Shown here: piece after piece, positions 23,780-36,500 of the stretch
Numbering within the stretch: position 1 is the stretch's first letter
Layout of the letters: each line of letters opens with the position of its first letter
Assembly: GCA_030533445.1 (NCBI GenBank)
Contig: CM060066.1
Span: forward strand, 33,697,235-33,761,234
DNA length: 64,000 nucleotides
Direction: 5' to 3'
Source of the DNA: Cyprinodon diabolis
Taxonomy: Eukaryota > Chordata > Actinopteri > Cyprinodontiformes > Cyprinodontidae
Program-made: the position numbers and the translations under genes
Notes under the pieces: generated by a model
Told to the model about the DNA's origin: nothing
Seen by the model: only the letters and a program-made list of their open reading frames with translations
The model's database searches: none

Positions 23780-24810
23780 TATAATATATGTATTGCTAAT
23801 TTTCATAAAATTAAAGGCCTTTCTCGCCAAAATCCGCCCAGAACTACATGGAAGGAGATGGTCAATGAACGGAAAAGAGCTGGGACAACCGTTTCCATGG
23901 TTATTGTTGGTAATACACTAAGACGTGGTGGTTTGAAATCATGCATGGCACGGAAGGTTCCCCTGCTTAAACCAGCACATATCAAGGCCCATCCTAAGTT
24001 AGCCAATTACCATTTGGATGATACACAGAAGAAGGAGATAGTCACGTGGTCAGATGAGACCAAAATAAAACTTTTTGGTCATAATTCCACTAACCGTGTT
24101 TGGAGGAAGAAGAATGTAGGATCACAGTCCATACTGTGAAGCATGCTTTGAGGGTGTTTTTCTGCACATGGGACAGGGCAACTGCACTCTATTAAGGAGA
24201 GGATGAACAGGGCCACGTATTTTGAGATTTTGGGGAACAACCTCCTTCCCCGAGCATTGAAGATGGGTTGAGGCTGGGAATTCCAACATGACAATGACCT
24301 GAAGCAAGCCACCAGGATAAGAAGGACTGCCTCTGTAAGAAGCATATCAAGGTTCTGGCGTGGCCTAGCCAGTCTCTACACTTAAACCCAAGAGAGAATC
24401 TTTGGAGGGAGCTCAAACTTTGTGATTTTCAGTGACAGCACAGAAATCTCACTGATCAAGAGAAGATCTGTGTTAAGGGCCAAAATCCCATCTGCAGTGT
24501 GTACAAACCTGGGAAACAACTACAGGAAATATTTGACCTCTGTAATTGCAAACAAAGGCCACTGTACCGAATATTAACATTGATTTTCTCAGGTTTTCAA
24601 ATATTTATTTGCAGTTGTATCATACAAACAAATAGTAAAAAAAAAACATACATTGTGACTCCTGGATATTTACTTTAGATTACTGTATGTCTCTCACAGG
24701 GGACATGCACCTATGATGACAATTTCAGATCCCTCCATGAATTCTAAGTGGGAGAACTTGCAAAATAGCAGGGTGTTCAAATCCGTATTTTCCTCACTGC
24801 ATCTTAAAAG
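23780..24810 (+). pseudogene. Second Tc1-like transposase remnant (different family)
   Basis: The frame 23756-24139 includes transposase residues from about KGLSRQNPPRTTWKEM through RRGGLKSCMARKVPLLK and AHIKAHPKLANYHLD to WSDETKIKLFGHN, which carries the first catalytic Asp. After a stop near 24138, other frames keep the FQHDNDLK block (near 24283) and [10 protein letters not shown] with the catalytic Glu (near 24385), so the DD34E core can be traced but is out of frame. The 3' non-coding end with 'gcagggtgttcaaatc' and 'attttcctcactg' (24766-24800) is the terminal repeat region. The N-terminal DNA-binding domain is largely gone. It belongs to a different Tc1 lineage from the one at 3475-4590. 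Confidence 0.85.
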
Positions 24811-24904
24811 CTTGCATGTGGCAGAGGATTTGACAGTGGCCTGACAAAAAAGCAACATGCTGCAAAGCCACTGTAATAGCTTAAGATCCATTTACAGGTC
24901 TTGC

Positions 24905-24941
24905 ACTATATTGATCTATGCGAGGCATGGATCAATATAGT
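24905..24941. repeat. 37-nt near-perfect palindrome
   Basis: ACTATATTGATC (24905-24916) is exactly complementary to GATCAATATAGT (24930-24941). Inside it, ATGC (24918-24921) pairs with GCAT (24925-24928) around a GAG loop, with one T-G wobble between the stems. The result is a 17-step hairpin arm. It lies between the Tc1 remnant and the LTR-like repeat and belongs clearly to neither. Confidence 0.85.
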
Positions 24942-24943
24942 TC

Positions 24944-25364
24944 ACTTTGATCCATGTTTTTCTGTGTTTTCTAGTTTTATTGGTTTAATACCTATTTTGT
25001 GGTGTTTTCTGGAAGTATTTGAGTTCTTAAGTATTTCTTGATTGCCCTCTGTTTTCTCTGTCTCCTTTTCTCCAGCTACTTTCTAGTCTCCTCTGTTCAC
25101 ACCTGCTCCTAATCAGCTCATTAATTCTGCCTTTGTTCTGTCTCCTATATGTACTCACCTGTGCAGTTCCTCAGTGCTGGTTCCTCATCTTTTCCTGGCA
25201 CCCCTCAAGAGTTTTCTCCTGAAGTAGTCTGGTTTTTGCTTGCTTGTATTTTCTACTGTGGTTTTTGGATTTTTGCCTCAGTTATTACATTAAACCTTCA
25301 ACAACTCACCTCTGCCTCCTCACCTCTGCATTTGGGTCATCAAAACCTCATCCTAACCCTGACA
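24944..25364 (+). repeat. LTR-like repeat, 5' end diverged
   Basis: Related by eye to the minus strand of 436-2163, sharing 'ctagttttattgg', 'tcacacctgct' and 'ctctgcat' words. It has an ATTAAA site (25289-25294) about 70 bases before the terminal ACCCTGACA. The usual TGTCA start is absent or mutated. No internal genes are present, so it is a solo-LTR candidate. Confidence 0.6.
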
Positions 25365-26231
25365 TACAAGTGGGGAAAAGTCCAGGCACTGTCCTCTGAA
25401 GACAGTAGCTTAAAGACTACACAAACTGGTATAGGGAAAAAAATATATAGACGCCCTCTGTGGTGAACTCAATAGATCAGATCATCATTCATGAAAGGGA
25501 TTATTAACGATTTGTGACAAGAGCCTTGTATAAAACAACCAAAAAAAAACATTAATAGGTGGATGACTTTCTCTTTCCGGTCCCATTCAGTGTGTTGTTA
25601 CTCTGATGCCCACAGGCATATTGCTACAGAAATGTGCCACTAGAATTATTTGAAGTCAGTATTATAAATGTCTCACTTCATAATGAGTACTGTATGTCAA
25701 AGTCTAACTACTTTACAGTAGCATGACTGTTGAAGCCTTATTCAGAGCAACTTATTTGACAAACCAATTAAACTAAATGGATACATCTCCCCAAGAGTTT
25801 TATACTTAGTAAGTAACGATTGCTTCTACTACATGTGGTATTATGTGGAGTTTACTGATGCTTCCTGAAAAATGAATAGAGAAATTTTAATTTTCGTCAT
25901 TTTGCCCACAGCAAACGGGGTCTAAATACTCTTTTCACTTACTGTGATTCAGGATTTTCCCATAGTCTGAGAAATAGTTTAATTGCCACTGCAGATGAGA
26001 TTTCATCCTTTCTGAATTAGTCTGGATAAATCAAAAGGTATTTTTGTCTCTGAGAAGTTTACTTTAGAATAATTTATTTATACAAAAAATAGAGAAATGC
26101 AAATATTTGACATAAAACAGTATCTGAAATTCTACTCTGACATTTTTGATAAATGTTGGAAAGACCCAGCAAATGCTCAGTCAATATAGTGTGGTTGTGT
26201 TCTCAAACACAATGCAGAGTTTAGGAGAATA
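25365..26231. other. No recognised feature
   Basis: AT-rich DNA with no supported frame or repeat boundary. Confidence 0.4.
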
Positions 26232-26290
26232 AGGCAGACTTAAAGCATGCTGGCACTGTGGATTGGTCCAGCAAGGTCTTTAAAAAAATA
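26232..26290 (-). repeat. Tiny LINE RT scrap
   Basis: The plus-strand text 'gcagacttaaagcatgctgg' and 'tggattggtccagc' is nearly the same as 15149-15205, which is RT coding of the minus-strand LINE (the block DQSIGPACFKSA read in reverse). Only about 55 bases survive. Confidence 0.75.
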
Positions 26291-26553
26291 TCCTAAGTGC
26301 CTTAGTGCCATTTTACATCTCTTCCAATCTTGTAATTTCCATTTGAATGTTACATCTGCACTGCCTTTGGTCTGTGTTATTATTTGAAACTGCAAAGCTA
26401 GATTTGAGGCAACGCAGGGAGGCTTCCAGCGCCTTCGGCCAGGTTCTGGGGGCTGTCTGTGCAAGATTGAAGCTTTCTTTATGCTTAGTGAGCGTAAGGG
26501 GGTGAGGAAGGAAAGGCAGGGATGTGGAGTTTGAAGAGGCCTGCAAAGGGGTG

Positions 26554-26554
<1 letters not shown>

Positions 26555-26587
<33 letters not shown>
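26555..26587. repeat. 33-base uninterrupted G run
   Basis: A homopolymer of 33 G on the plus strand with further G-rich sequence on its right (26600-26615). Poly-G of this length is rare and can form G-quadruplexes. The reported length may also be affected by sequencing or assembly error. Proline-rich minus-strand frames across it are only translations of the C run. Confidence 0.9.
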
Positions 26588-26588
<1 letters not shown>

Positions 26589-26589
26589 G

Positions 26590-28289
26590 TCTTGGGCGAT
26601 GGGGGGGATGGGCAGCACCGAGCCTGAGGTTTCCATCTGTTGGCGACAGGGGTGCAACATAAACAAATACACTGATTGATTTGTGGGGATGAGTGCTTGC
26701 AATCATCATTATTTATGCATAAAAAACATGGTTCTTGAAAGTTAAGAGGTGATTATGACAGAGCAGATTGAACAGCGTGCTAATTAGCAGACATGTGATA
26801 GCAGGGACCATGTGACAAACCTTAAGCATTTCTAGATTTAGCTGTAAGTCAGATAGTAATCAGATACTATCTGAAATCTCCACCATGGGTGATCACACTA
26901 ATGTTAAGCTAGCTGCATCCTTAGAATCTTAAATGTGTCAACATTCTTTTGCTTGGATGTAATATCACTTGTAGGGAAAGTATGGTCGTTGCTTACTGTG
27001 CCCATTATGTTGTCTGAGGTTGAAAGCTATTTCCATTAAATTTGATTTATTTATTTTTTTTATGTTGCAGGAAGCCTTAGGCAGCCATATTTAATTTCAT
27101 AGATGTTTTACCATATGAGCTTCCATCCACCTTATACTTATGTGAATCATCTATGATTTTATTCTTTGTTTATAAGGAAGAGTCTTATCCTTGTAGAAGT
27201 CCTTAAAATACATATTTATACCCATTTGTATTGTTTTGCAGTAACAATAAGTGCACAGAAGCCAGAAAGGCAGCAGGACCCAAGTCCCAAGCTTCGTTTT
27301 CTTGCCAGGGATAATAAGAGCATCAGAAGTAATATATTCATGCATGCAGAGAGAGTCACCCCCAGCCAAAAGCACACTACTAGAGCTCCTCAGCTTAATA
27401 ACCACTCAGCTGCACATGCTCTGTGAAAGCTAGTCAACCTGAGGTCAGGGCTAGCAAAATTTATTGTCAAAGACCAACCTCTTTTTACACCAGTCAGGTA
27501 TCTATTGTTCTACTTTGAAAAAGCATTTGCCAAGCATATTGAAACATTTCTTTAATATTTTGAATGCCTACAAGAGGTATAAATTGCGAAAGATTTATTT
27601 TAACAATAAGTGGAGAAAAAAAACTCTCATTGTTCAGCTTCAGCTTCAGTTTGTGCTGCTCTTATTCAAGCTGCAGCTGGTTAAAAAATAATTCACAATA
27701 ATTAATTATCATACAGAACCATGAATATTTTTTTAACTGTTGACTACAACCAACCTTAATGTATTATGTGGCAGTATTTATACTGATAAAAGGACAAGAT
27801 TTTAGTAGGTTTAGTAAGTGGTAACATGGCCTACTCAACAACATAATACACACAGTGTGTACTGGTGCACCCAAACCCCATTTCCTCTATTGAGATTCAC
27901 AGCCAGCTAAACTCTTTCCTGCATCACTTCCTCCACGAACAGGCACGTGCTGTACTTGAACAGGATTTAATGCAAAACAAAGTGAAACTGAAACAATACA
28001 AAATACACAAAAGTACTTTCTACACAAATCATACATCAAAATAAATCAAATAAACATTCACATTGTCTAAAACATACATTTAAAGGGTTAACTTCAACTG
28101 TGTGTTGTAGTGTTACAAACTGACTCCAGTGTATTAAAGCATACAGTAAATCATACATCTCAAATTTACAAAAATAATCACAAATATAATATCTAGCAAC
28201 CATAAACAACCTTATAACTTACTCATATTTCCACCCAAAGGGATTGAAGGGAACGGATGGGTGCAGATGAAAGATACATCATACTCATT
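26590..28289. other. No recognised feature
   Basis: About 1.7 kb of AT-rich sequence. Short frames (for example 27166-27426 and 27464-27691) show no family motifs. Confidence 0.4.
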
Positions 28290-28678
28290 GGCTGTGTCCG
28301 AACATCCGCCCTAAACCCTAAATCCCTCAATCTCTATTTAGAGCAGGGACTATATAGTGAACTCAGTCAACTACTTTTCACTCCCTGTTGGTCATGTGAC
28401 CCAGCCTCCCTGCACAGTGCCTGTGCCATCTTTGTTATTTGTCGCCGCTGTTGGCCGCTGTGACAACAAATCCCATAATGCTTTGTGAGGAGAGCTCTCC
28501 GCGCAAAGCATACCAGGATATACATATGCTCGTCAAGTGACCTACTGTTCAAGGTGCATTGTGGGAAAAAAAATTCCATTACTTTTTCATCCACTAGATG
28601 TTCAGACACTCATCTAAATTGGTGTAACTACTATGTAGTGTCCAATATAGGGACTAGGGCTGACATTCGGACACAGCT
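28290..28678. mobile_element. MITE with 3-bp ATT duplication (PIF/Harbinger-like)
   Basis: Inverted ends GGCTGTGTCCGAAC at 28290 and the complement of AGCTGTGTCCGAAT ending 28678. ATT flanks both sides (28287-28289 and 28679-28681). The 389-bp body has MITE-like words such as 'gggactatatagtgaactc' near 28347 and its inverted counterpart 'ctactatgtagtgtcc' near 28629. There is no transposase, so it would be moved in trans. The 3-bp duplication and the end sequence suggest PIF/Harbinger, but hAT is not excluded. Confidence 0.7.
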
Positions 28679-28779
28679 ATTGCCTCGCTCATAGCAATAG
28701 CTTCCTTCTTCTACTCACAAACTAGCTCAGCCTAGTGAATTGTTCAAACCATACAACTCTTCTTTTCTATCAGTATCTC

Positions 28780-29150
28780 AGAGAAAGCTTTCATCATTCT
28801 GCTGTACTCTACCTTTATTCTCCAATTCTGTAGTATTTGTTACCTTAGCCCTAACTCTACAGTATGTTCTCTCAGATTTTGCTTTGATAGTAGCTCCATC
28901 TGGTCTGTTCCTCTTTGGCTGCGATGCCATCCTGGAGAGAAATAACATATGGGCTGTTGCCATCAACACCTTAGATTATAGATGATGTATATGAGTGCTT
29001 AGTCCTGTTTCTCTCCTAGACATAGCTACGGGCTCAGCACATACTGTGACTGATTGTATGTGGTCACTTTTGTCTCTTTAATATGAAAACTGGCTCAGAG
29101 CCTATCGGCTCAACTGTTTCTTTCTGACTGTATGATCTGATTCAATAGTC
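28780..29150 (+). repeat. L2-type LINE 3' UTR, partial and internally deleted
   Basis: Shares 'tctgttcctctttggctg', 'catcctggagagaaat' and 'gccatcaacacctt' with 17320-17420 and 60050-60120. Near 29120 it jumps to 'actgtatgatctg', a late part of the UTR. It lacks the terminal repeat. Confidence 0.7.
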
Positions 29151-30503
29151 TGTTGTTCAATATTAATCTTTATATTAAATATTCATTTTGTTTTTTTCTA
29201 TTAAAAAAATTGATTGAAAGTTAGCTGCAGATTACCTCTGTTACCATTTATTATGAATGACTTTCTGATTGAAAAAATGATTCAATTTGTATGGCTAGAA
29301 TTATAATATATAATATATTTGAGATGTCCATATAGCCATGAAGTGAAAAGTTTGTGTATATTTTTAATTATTGCCCCGAACCTCGTTGATAATATAAAGT
29401 CATTAACAGAAGAGATATCTGTTGCTTTACAATTTGGATGTGGAAAAATAAAGGTTGAATGTTGAATTTTTGAAACAATTGTGATTATTAGCTGGCTTTG
29501 GCTAATCAGTAAGTATGCCTCCTTATCGCTCACAATTTCTTGATATTTGAAAATATGAATAGCTGGAGTGAATTGCCCCTTTTAAGCTAGCATAATCAGT
29601 TTATCGCAGCCAAGTTTCTGTAAGACAAATGAGTAAAGGAAATGAACAGTGACAAATCACATGGAGCTGATTTTGAGTTTGATCTTCCTGAGTAATAATA
29701 TAGTAATTAGTTTGAAAATAATGAAGTTAAAAAAAATTAAATAAAACAATTACCAATCTGTTTTTGGAAGTCGTAGTAATTATAATTGTGGGTTTTTTGT
29801 TGCTCTTTTTCTTTAGAAAAATGCCATTAAATAATATGTTTAAGTGAAACATTTGTTAAACCTTGTGTAAAAATGAATCCTAAAAAATAAAAAATATTTT
29901 TCCACGTTGTAATCAACTAAAGGTTCAGTAGGTATACTGTGAACGTATACTTGGCTTTGGAAGGAGTTTCACATGACAGTAATATTTTACAAACCAAATA
30001 CAAAAGCAACTTCATTCTATACACTAAGAGCAAACATGATCTAGCAGTATTCATCTGGTATTAGAATATACATCAATTAGTAAAATTAGATGCTGATAAC
30101 CTGTTGAGGATGGTGAGCAAAATTCTTTATTGAATTGCATATTGTAGAGGTAAAGCTTGTTTCAAATGAAGAAAGACTGGATGAAGAGTGTTTGTAACCA
30201 GGATGTTTTGGCTCAATTGCTCAACAGGTTAAGTATGAATTCTACTACTCACACATATTCTTTGACCTAAATTCTTGCTTTAGCTGTGTGTCCAGGTTTG
30301 TTTTCCAACTGAAAGATAAACCTTAAAACCCAGTATTTAATCTATATTTCCATTTACTACGAACAGTATCCCCTCCTTTTCTTAAGAAAAGCACAGAATT
30401 ATCCTGACAACAGCATGTTCCACAGTAAGCTGAGTGCAGTCCATTGTGTACAATTTTGCTCTAGTTTATCCAGTACATTTTCTTCAACATGTTTAATATT
30501 GCA
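29151..30503. other. No recognised feature
   Basis: AT-rich DNA between two L2 3' ends. No supported frames or repeat boundaries. Confidence 0.4.
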
Positions 30504-30895
30504 TGGGAGCTGCCTTGGAGCTCGTCTGCCTGGCTGTGTGTTTCCTGGACGGGGCCGCCTTTTACAGCTGCTTTTTGTATCTCTGCTTCTGTCTCCTTGA
30601 ACCCCAGTCGGCCTTGGCAGATGGCCGCTCACACTGAGCCTGGTTCTGCTGGAGGTTTCTTCCTGTTAAAAGGGAGTTTTTCCTCTCCACTGTCGCTACA
30701 AGCATGCTTAGTGTGAGGGATTGTATTTGAGTCAATGAGTCAATGCAATCAACTGGTTTTCCTTAGATAGAAAACTTTGTATCAATTTGACTGTATGATC
30801 TGGTTGAACTGTAAAGTGCCTTGAGATGACATGTGTTGTGAATTTGGCGCTATATAAATAAACTGAATTGAATTGAATTGAATTAATATGTCCCT
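30504..30895 (+). mobile_element. L2-type LINE 3' UTR copy with GAATT-type tail
   Basis: A 5'-truncated copy consisting only of the L2 3' UTR: 'gagctcgtctgcctggctgt', 'cttgaaccccagtcgg', 'ttcttcctgttaaaaggg', 'agtgccttgagatgac', then 'gctatataaataaactg' and a run of AATTG units (30864-30884). No coding sequence remains. It is cleaner than the copies at 17180 and 59932. Confidence 0.9.
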
Positions 30896-33294
30896 TTATA
30901 GCTTGAGTGAGTTTTTAATTGGAATGCCCTGTGGTTGTCCATAAATAATTAGTTTATTTTAGCCACACTTTCATAAATGTCATATTTGTGGTGGGCACAG
31001 CTACTAGTTGTTCTGGCAATAGATTTACCTACTGGAAATGTGGAAATGTGAATTCTTAAGTTTCCAGTTATCTATGCACTTTCTGTTAACCCATAAGAGG
31101 TCAAACGGTGCTCTGCAAGATTTATAAGATTAGGGGTTCTGTTATAATGCACAGCTATGCAGTAAACATCTAAAAAAAAATATTAGTATTACAATTAATG
31201 TTTTAGACAAAATTACATTCGATTACTAGTGAGACTATATAAGCAGGAAAAAGTAATTCAAATCTACAAATACATAGTAAAGACGAAAACATCACGGTGC
31301 AATTTTCACTTGGCATGGAATGTTAAAGAAAAATTACATCGGAAGCACTGGACTATCACTTCACGGAATACTCCTTCTGATCTTCTAATCTGTTTATGAT
31401 GAAGGATATCAAATGAATAGTGGATGTATGAACATCGCCTGGAGAAACGGTTATCACCAAAGCCATTGAGAGAGGAAAAAAAAGAAAAAGATATTTCATG
31501 CTTTAAAATACCAATTGAAGTAAAAAGGGCAAAAAAATGAGCAAAGAGAAATCTCTGATAAAAGAAAAAGTATTCCGAGCTGTATGATGTCAAACACGAT
31601 ACAGCATGGGTTTGTATTTCAAAGGAAATTAAAATGTTTGAATAGGACACAGGTTGTTGAGCGCCGCTGATTGGCATCTTTTGATGAAAGCACATGCTTC
31701 TCTAAGCAAAATCGGTTCCCTTTTCATCTCAATCTTGACAATCAGCTGACAAGCCATGTATGGATTTGCCACCATTCTATATGATTTCAAGCATGCCCTA
31801 TTGGATAAGTGTATGTAAGCATGGAGTGTGAGCACATTTTATATATGTGTAGAGACTGAAATATCCATTTTAGATTAACACCAGAGGCGGGTAATGTTTC
31901 ATTCGATTGCATCAGTGTTGCATTGTTGCATCAAGCCTACTGTGGTTTACCTTTGAAAACAATAGCTTATCTTCTCCTCCTCTTGTCCACATCTAAAGAC
32001 ATCAGCATTCAATGCCTTTCTGGCATCCAGACAGCAAGGAGCTACTTAGCAGCTCAAGCTCACTAGATTAACAGTTGATCTAGTCATTCACTTTAAGTAG
32101 AGCAAGCAGCCCTGTTGATGATAGCCAGGGTTTTCAAATTTGGACGTGAGGCTATTATCAGATGAGCCCCTTAATGTCTCACCTTTCACTTTGTAAACTT
32201 TCATTGCAGAAAAGGTGATAAAAAAACAGAGTATGGTGGTGTTGGGGTGGCATGGATTGCTTCTTGGTGAGAAAAGAAAAGAGTGTTTGGATCAGGTGCA
32301 AAAACATGCAAATGAATTCAGCCCTTTTTGTCCTTTGGAGGCCCTAAAGGCACATCGTCTGGTTGCCGTATGGGGTGGTTTTTTGGGGGCATTGAAGTGC
32401 ACTGAGGCGTTTCATTCAGCAAAATAGCAGGAGGAGGATTTTATTTTGATGTATTTTGACTTAAATGAGACAAAATTATTCAGAGGTGTATAACCCTCAG
32501 TGAAGTGTATCAACTTCTATTGCTCAGTTTACTATTATTGTTTAAGATTTGTTGAGTTGGGGTGTCAGCTGTTGCCCTGATTTATTATATAAGAACTAGC
32601 TACATAGATTCTTCTGTCTTGCTGAATTTTGGATTGTAGATGTTTTCTCAATACTCTGGAAGGTAAAATATTGCATGTTTTGTAAGGCAGACAAGGACGG
32701 GATTTTTTAGAGATATTTACAATGCCTTGACCTTTTAAACTCTTTTACATTTTAAAGGATTTCAACCCCAGTTTTCAATGTGTTTTGAGAGGAATTCTAT
32801 TTCGCAGAACAACACAAAAGAGGACATAATTAGTTAGTGGAAACACAAGGACATGTGGTTTTCAGAATCTAAAAATCTGAAAAGTGTGTATGCGAGTGTA
32901 TTCATGCTGCCTGGGTAGGGAAAAGCAAATACCGAAAAAAAAAACACTAATTCTTAAATCAAACTTTGATTTAAACCATTGCTTATTGTTTTGGTTGTGT
33001 ACTTTGGGTGGTTTCAGATCAGAAGGTGAAGCTCCACCACCTGCTCATATCTTTTAGCCTGAAATTCTGTGAGTTATATGCGGATTTTCTTGCATGGTTC
33101 TTATACTCTTTTTCCTTGACTATTTATCTTCATGGTCCCTGCTAAAGAGAATTGCCCCCCAACACAGTGGTCCCACTTTTGATGGTCAAATTTTACAAAC
33201 CTTATGACAAACTTTAAACCTTACTTCTTGTGGCTGTTTTACAATAGTGTTTTGCTTTTGCTACTTAGAGAAGGAGGTATTTGTGGGTTCTATG
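30896..33294. other. No recognised feature
   Basis: About 2.4 kb without a supported gene. The 129-residue minus frame at 31306-31695 and the 70-residue plus frame at 32215-32427 show no recognisable domain. Confidence 0.4.
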
Positions 33295-33580
33295 GTTAAT
33301 AATTGTCAACGGCTGCTTCAATCTGCACTATGGATCTTTGAAACTCCTCCAGTGTTACAATGACCATTATTCGTCCTCTGTATAATTATATCCCTGCCTT
33401 GTCAATCTGTCTAGTTAGACAACTATGTCTTGTTAGATTTGCAATCATTCCATACTCTTTTAAGACTGAATAATAGAAAAATGTTTGCTCTGCAAAGCAT
33501 TGAACGCTCGGGATATTATTTCATAACCTTATCCTTATTACTTATTATGCTTTGTCTTTTAGGTCTTTACCAAAATTAAT
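33295..33580 (-). pseudogene. Tc1-like transposase N-terminal remnant
   Basis: The minus strand in one frame reads EYGMIANLTRH followed about 30 residues later by VTLEEFQRSIVQIE. This pattern matches the paired-type helix-turn-helix DNA-binding region of Tc1-like transposases (consensus words EYGTTANL and VTLEELQ). Several stops interrupt it and the catalytic domain is absent. An old, heavily decayed copy. Confidence 0.7.
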
Positions 33581-36500
33581 TCCGTAACAGAAAATTTGTA
33601 TTCATACTGTTAATACAAAAAGGTTGGCAATAAGATTACTTCTAATGCCACTTGGTTGATTTAGATTTTTAGTGTTGTCAGGGGTGCTGAAGAGATATTC
33701 CTACCATACTTTATTTATTTATGAAAAAAAGGAATAATAAAGAATCCCTAAAGTAGCTATGGGCTACTTTTTGCAGGTCTGTCACATAAAATTCCCCAAA
33801 ATACATAACAATCTGTGGTTAAGAACCTAAAAAGTACAAATTCTTTTAATGGACATTGTGCTGTATATAGACAAAACATACACTAACTGGATTGGAACTA
33901 CGCTGTTATTTTCTAATTATATAAACATTTTATAATGGATTTATGCTAAAAATAAGCTTTATCTATTAAATATATTATTAAGCAACTAGAAGTCTAGCAC
34001 CTTTACCAATGATACCTCATAATGAAGCTGGGGGAGATGGAACTGCACTTTTTATTCCTAATCAATTGTTCTACACCCTCAATCCAAGTCAACAGAAATA
34101 GTAACAGTAAATTCTTTTTGTATCTCACATTTTCTTCCTCTTTGCCATCAAGATGTATTGAAATAAACCTGTATCACATTATCCTCCAGCTGGTTCCAAT
34201 TTTCCAGCTGCCCTAAGGAACACTGTGTTATTGGAAAAAGATGATAGTGTCACTAATTCCCTCTGTGTGTCCATGTGAGGCTTCCTATTCAGGAAGTCTC
34301 ACGACCCTTTTACTCTATTCTCCAGACACTCATAGCCACACACATGCATCAAACGTTCACAACAATATGACTCAGTGAAAAAAATAAGCACATGATTTCA
34401 AGTTTTGGGGATGTTTTCTTCTTCTTCATCCATCAAAAGATTCATTGCTGCTGCTTTCAGAACCTGGGCATTCTCTGAAAGATAACTAGAAAGAGGGGGA
34501 AAAAAGGATAATAACTCTGTAGAAAACGTTCACTTCCTTGCCAGAATGGGGAAGGAAAAGACTCTACTCATTTGTCTTGTATTATTGAATCATTTTTTGC
34601 CTTTAAGAAGTCACTGCGATACAGAAATTGGGGAAATAATTAAGCACTGCATTATAGAGGCACTTTAGATTACCAAATGTTAATTCAGCAAACAGAAAGC
34701 TTCCAGCTGCCCCAGTGAATTTTTATCCCCAGAATTAAGCTCCGTTTTTCATTTATTTAGCTATAGAGAGTAGAGATTTCCAGTATTTGTTATGCACCCA
34801 ATACATCTAAAATATATAAGAGAGCAGTCCTTGAGAAGGTAGCACTAATTAGCACCAACATTTTGCAAACAGCTATCTCACAGTGAGGAGGCAAGGCTCT
34901 TTAGTGTTTCTTCTGCTTTATGTTTCATTGCATTAATTGAACCACCCTTGCAGTTTTCAGTTTGTGGATAAGAAACAATTCCCTCAGTGGGAAAAATTAG
35001 CTATATTCATTGCTTGATAAAAGAAAGAATCTTAATTTGTCTATCTCAAGTCTGGCAGCTAAATCTGGCTTTTTGTGAATCATTTTAAAGGTTGGAACAT
35101 TCTGTTGACCTCTGGTCTATTTTTGAAAAAGTTGATGCTTTTAAATTATTCCTTTATTTATTTACTGGCCCTTTGTGATAGATTTTTCCATTTGTTTCTA
35201 TTCAAAGATCTGCAGGAAGTACCCAATATTTCCCCCTTATGTTGAGGTCTCATGGGACTTTAAGTTCATGGGAACAAGAAACAACTTTCCCACTTCTTTT
35301 TGTGTTTCTTCACATCCGCTGCTCCACTCATTTTCTCCTCTAATTATTTTCAACCTCCTGTCCTCCTCCCTGAGCTACTATTTTCTTCAATCTTCGGGCT
35401 TTTTTTTTCTTTCTCTCCCTCATTTCCAGCTGTTATTTTGCTTCCGATTCCGATTCAGCCCGCCCTAAGACTCTTTGGAAAGATCTTAACTTTTGCTGTA
35501 TAGAGAACCTTTCTCCTGCTCAGTTATACCCATCCTCCTATCATTACCTTACCTATATTCTCCCGAGTCAGCTTAATTGCCATCCTCACCTCCATCACAG
35601 AGTTCAGGCACGCTATCTCCCATCTATATCATGTTTCAGAGCTATTGGTCTATCATTGCTTTCTATCTGAATCAACTTCATCCAATCTCAATCAACTGAA
35701 AATGGTTTAATTTTCTCAAATCAGAATGCAAATTTAATCTGGCACACATGTGACCCCCTTTATCCCCGCAAAAACACCTCACTTTTTTTCTGCTCTTCTG
35801 GGTTGTATTAAAACAAGTGCTCAGTGCAGAGCTAACAGGAATTAAGTTTAGGCTTCTAAATTCTGCTTCTCACTCATTGCATGGTCTTTTGTCTCTTTTC
35901 TGCTTTCTCTCTCACAGAGACAAATGTAATAACTAAAGTAATCAAGATGTCTGATTGGAGTAGAGGACAGTGAAAATGTGTCTGGAGCTTCATAAATTAC
36001 TGACCAAGTAAAAGAGAGTGTATCTGCTTCTGCTTAGTAGAGTAGTACAGCAGTAAAATTTTAGGAGGTTGTGCAGCGCTAAAATAACTATATATTCCAT
36101 TAGACCTACTACCTTTAAACAAGCTTTTTTAGTTAGATCTCTTTCTTTCTTAGCCTACATTTTAATTTTTTTGTTTAAATTTTATTAAGAGAAGGTTTTC
36201 ATAAACATTGTGCTGAAAGGAGCATGCAAGAATTTCAGAATTTCCTAATGATTTCCTAATGATACTAATGATTTCATAAATCCCTTTCACTAAACTTGCC
36301 ACAACTTATCAGCAGTGCTAACAGCAATTAATTATAACCAAATTTTTTTCGAGATCTGTAAGTTTGGATATCAAAATGCGATAAACACTATACATTGTTT
36401 CACTTGGTTTCAAAAACAGCCATACTGGCAAAATTGCGTGGTGATCCCTAATCACTATATAGTGTAGGGCACTATATAATGGTTAATTCTGTATGCTGTG

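Noticed and set aside
26313..26709. Proline-rich frames on the minus strand
   Set aside because: They are translations of the 33-base C run and its surroundings, not a protein.
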